Shown here in pieces: positions 6,373 through 7,460 of a stretch of 7,460 nt of DNA. How positions within the stretch are numbered: position 1 is the first letter of the stretch; each line of letters starts with the position of its first letter. Under the pieces are notes generated by a model. That model did no database searches. It was not told the origin of the DNA and saw only the letters and a program-made list of their open reading frames with translations. Both the position numbers and the translations under genes were made by a program. The stretch lies in NCBI GenBank assembly GCA_009923375.1, contig RFTO01000052.1:1-7460 (forward strand), in the 5' to 3' direction. Origin of the DNA: Actinomycetota bacterium (GTDB lineage Bacteria > Actinomycetota > Actinomycetes > S36-B12 > UBA5976).

Positions 6373-6382
6373 CCACGCGTGG
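6373..6382. other. 10-bp perfect palindrome, possible operator
   Basis: CCACGCGTGG is a perfect inverted repeat with no spacer, 30 bp upstream of the transglycosylase start and 20 bp ahead of a -10-like hexamer. The spot suits a dimeric regulator's site near a -35 region. I cannot match it to a named regulator, and palindromes of this length can arise by chance. Confidence 0.3.
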
Positions 6383-6402
6383 CGCAACGAGTGACCGCCT
6401 CT

Positions 6403-6408
6403 TAATTT
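6403..6408 (+). promoter_or_regulatory. Putative -10 element for the transglycosylase gene
   Basis: TAATTT fits TAnnnT and lies in the most AT-rich part of the gap. It ends only 4 nt before the first ATG (6413), too close for a leaderless start there. If used, the transcript would begin near 6414-6416 and translation would start at the ATG at 6431 or 6443. No clear -35 is visible. Confidence 0.35.
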
Positions 6409-6412
6409 GTGA

Positions 6413-7231
6413 ATGTCAGATGTGGTGGGCATGGTTGCCTTCATGGGTCATACAAGCCGCACGACCGCTAAGCACGCTCGCCGTGCTGGAGCGCATCGTG
6501 CTGGCACCAACGCTACGACCAAAGTCGTCGCATCTTTGGCCCTGACCGCGGCGCTCGGCTTTGGCGGCATCGTCGCCTCCACCAGTTCCTTCGCTGACTC
6601 TGGTGCGACGCCAACGCCCACATCCTCATCAGGTAGTTCGGACGTAGACCCGACTGCCAGCCCAAGTGCCACATCTTCGGTTGAGCCCAGCACTTCCAGC
6701 ACAGCTTCTCCTACCGTGAGCGACAGCAGTTCAGCGACGGCAACGAGGCAGCCCTTGACGATTGTGGCGAAGAAGCCCGCCAAGAAGCCGGCGATGAAGC
6801 CCGCGAAGAAGTTGGCGAAGAAATTGCCGGCGCTGCCCAAGATCACCAAGGGCCACACCTTGGGCAAGGCCAAGTCCCACTCGGTGTCCATGTCGCGCGC
6901 GAGCCGCGCTGGCCGGCCGGGAAGTAAGCCCTACAACTTCATGTACGCGCGCACCTACGGTTACCTGCACTACGGCTGGAGCACGCAGCAGTACGTCTGC
7001 TTGCGCAAGGTCTGGGCGAAGGAATCCAACTGGCGCACGATGGCTCACAACCGCCGCTCAGGTGCCTACGGCATTCCGCAGGCGATGCCGGGTCGCAAGA
7101 TGGCCAATGAAGGACGCGACTGGAAGACCAATGCTGCAACGCAGATTCGCTGGGGTCTGAAGTACATCAAGGGCGCTTACGGAACTCCGTGCCACGCGCT
7201 TTACACCCGCAGCATGCGCGGTTGGTACTAA
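6413..7231 (+). CDS. Secreted lytic transglycosylase-like cell-wall protein
   Basis: The 272 residues show, in order, a long basic N-terminus (to ~37), a hydrophobic core VVASLALTAALGFGGIVAS (38-56), a likely signal-peptidase site after SSFA (61), a Ser/Thr/Pro-rich linker (62-112), a Lys/Ala/Pro-rich stretch (120-138), and a C-terminal domain (about 172-272). That domain carries WAKESNW with presumed catalytic Glu204, SGAYGIPQAMPG (216-227), TQIRWGLKYI (243-252) and a final GWY. This is the pattern of the actinobacterial transglycosylase-SLT-like 'aggregation-promoting factor C-terminal' domain, expected to cleave peptidoglycan glycan strands outside the membrane. Cys196 and Cys260 could form a disulfide. 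No Tat motif, LPXTG or LysM is seen. In-frame ATGs at 6413, 6431 and 6443 compete; none has a good Shine-Dalgarno sequence. The third (MGHTSRTTAK) gives a more usual signal-peptide start. The gene converges on fumarase, so it is probably monocistronic. Confidence 0.88.
   Translation: MSDVVGMVAFMGHTSRTTAKHARRAGAHRAGTNATTKVVASLALTAALGFGGIVASTSSFADSGATPTPTSSSGSSDVDPTASPSATSSVEPSTSSTASPTVSDSSSATATRQPLTIVAKKPAKKPAMKPAKKLAKKLPALPKITKGHTLGKAKSHSVSMSRASRAGRPGSKPYNFMYARTYGYLHYGWSTQQYVCLRKVWAKESNWRTMAHNRRSGAYGIPQAMPGRKMANEGRDWKTNAATQIRWGLKYIKGAYGTPCHALYTRSMRGWY
6770..6826 (+). repeat. Lys/Ala/Pro-rich low-complexity linker repeats
   Basis: Codons 120-138 of the transglycosylase gene encode variants of the K-P-A-K-K unit (KKPAKKPAMKPAKKLAKKL), about half of it lysine. 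Similar basic, proline-spaced tails occur in histone-H1-like and wall-associated proteins. Here it separates the signal peptide and Ser/Thr linker from the catalytic domain and could hold the enzyme to anionic wall polymers. Confidence 0.75.
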
Positions 7232-7283
7232 CCCGCGTCACTGTCCGCGTTATTGCAGGCGTGCTTCCCGTCCGGCTGCTGGA

Positions 7284-7460
7284 TTACTTTGGCGGCATTG
7301 AGATCGTCAAAGGACGCAAAGTCTCCGCATAGAAGTCATTGCCTTTGTCATCGATAACGATGAACGCGGGAAAATCCTTCACCTCGATCTTCCAGACAGC
7401 CTCCATCCCGAGGTCGGCGAAGTCGAGCACCTCCACCTTGGTGATGCAGTCTTGCGCTAG
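7284..7460 (-). CDS. fumA: Class I (iron-sulfur) fumarate hydratase, C-terminal end (rest outside window)
   Basis: The reverse strand is open from the right edge to a TAA at 7284-7286 and encodes the last 58 residues of a protein. The segment DLGMEAVWKIEVKDFPAFIV (16-35) followed by DDKGNDFY matches the C-terminal domain of class I, [4Fe-4S]-dependent fumarases such as E. coli FumA/FumB, which interconvert fumarate and malate in the TCA cycle. The E. coli proteins end with a cysteine-containing tail; here the tail is AETLRPLTISMPPK and lacks cysteine. The catalytic N-terminal part and cluster cysteines lie beyond the window, so completeness cannot be judged. The symbol follows the E. coli class name; paralogues cannot be told apart from this piece. 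The gene converges with the transglycosylase gene across 52 bp, in which I see no clear terminator. Confidence 0.85.
   Translation of the reverse strand, partial: LAQDCITKVEVLDFADLGMEAVWKIEVKDFPAFIVIDDKGNDFYAETLRPLTISMPPK

Noticed and set aside
6232..6412. c-di-AMP (ydaO-type) riboswitch ahead of the wall hydrolase, as seen for some actinobacterial rpf/NlpC genes
   Set aside because: I cannot find the conserved core segments of that riboswitch or its characteristic stems, and the gap also holds DnaA-like sites and a -10 late in the sequence, leaving no room for a leader.
6232..6412. Replication origin
   Set aside because: Only two box-like sites, no AT-rich unwinding element, and no dnaA, dnaN, rpmH or parAB neighbours.
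7232..7283. Terminator between the convergent transglycosylase and fumarase genes
   Set aside because: GCAG and CTGC can pair across about 17 bases, but the inner bases do not extend the stem.

Overview
The window looks like a chromosomal stretch from a moderately high-GC actinobacterium. Four things point there: an isoprenyl transferase of the mycobacterial Rv1086 type (DGNRRWA, RTSGEQRLGGFLLWQ), a PIN-PhoH fusion of the PhoH2/Rv1095 type, a secreted transglycosylase with the actinobacterial C-terminal domain (ESNW, SGAYGIPQAMPG, TQIRWGLKYI), and apparent leaderless starts with TAnnnT -10 hexamers. I cannot fix the order or genus. I see no rRNA, tRNA, CRISPR array, insertion sequence, phage gene or clear sign of recent transfer.

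Layout. At the left edge (2-652, +) is the C-terminal part of a YVTN-type beta-propeller with five repeats exactly 42 codons apart. It converges on an Asn/Gln- or peptide-amide-type amidase (686-2191, -). Only 29 bp separate the amidase start from a divergent alpha/beta hydrolase (2221-3114, +). That gene is followed 8 bp later by an exodeoxyribonuclease III (3123-3947, +), which carries a perfect 12-bp tandem duplication beside its metal-binding glutamate. A cis-isoprenyl diphosphate synthase follows (3971-4732, +), with a -10-like hexamer suited to leaderless transcription, and it ends before a strong hairpin (4780-4802). Next comes a PIN-PhoH RNase/ATPase (4861-6231, +) behind a good Shine-Dalgarno sequence. 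The 181-bp gap after it holds one perfect and one near-perfect DnaA box. It leads into a secreted wall-lytic transglycosylase with a Ser/Thr/Pro-rich and Lys/Ala/Pro-rich linker (6413-7231, +). On the opposite strand at the right edge is the C-terminus of a class I fumarase (7284-7460, -).

How the genes fit together. Most are housekeeping: base-excision repair (ExoIII), short-chain Z-polyprenyl diphosphate supply for wall lipids, RNA processing (PhoH2), wall remodelling (transglycosylase) and the TCA cycle (fumarase). The order isoprenyl transferase, phoH2, opposite-strand fumarase echoes the M. tuberculosis order Rv1086, Rv1095, Rv1098c. The fumarase class differs, however, and the transglycosylase sits where other genes lie in M. 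tuberculosis. I found no convincing new multi-gene system. The observations best worth a second look are the ExoIII active-site duplication, the DnaA boxes ahead of the wall hydrolase gene, and the small overlapping reading frame at the phoH2 start.
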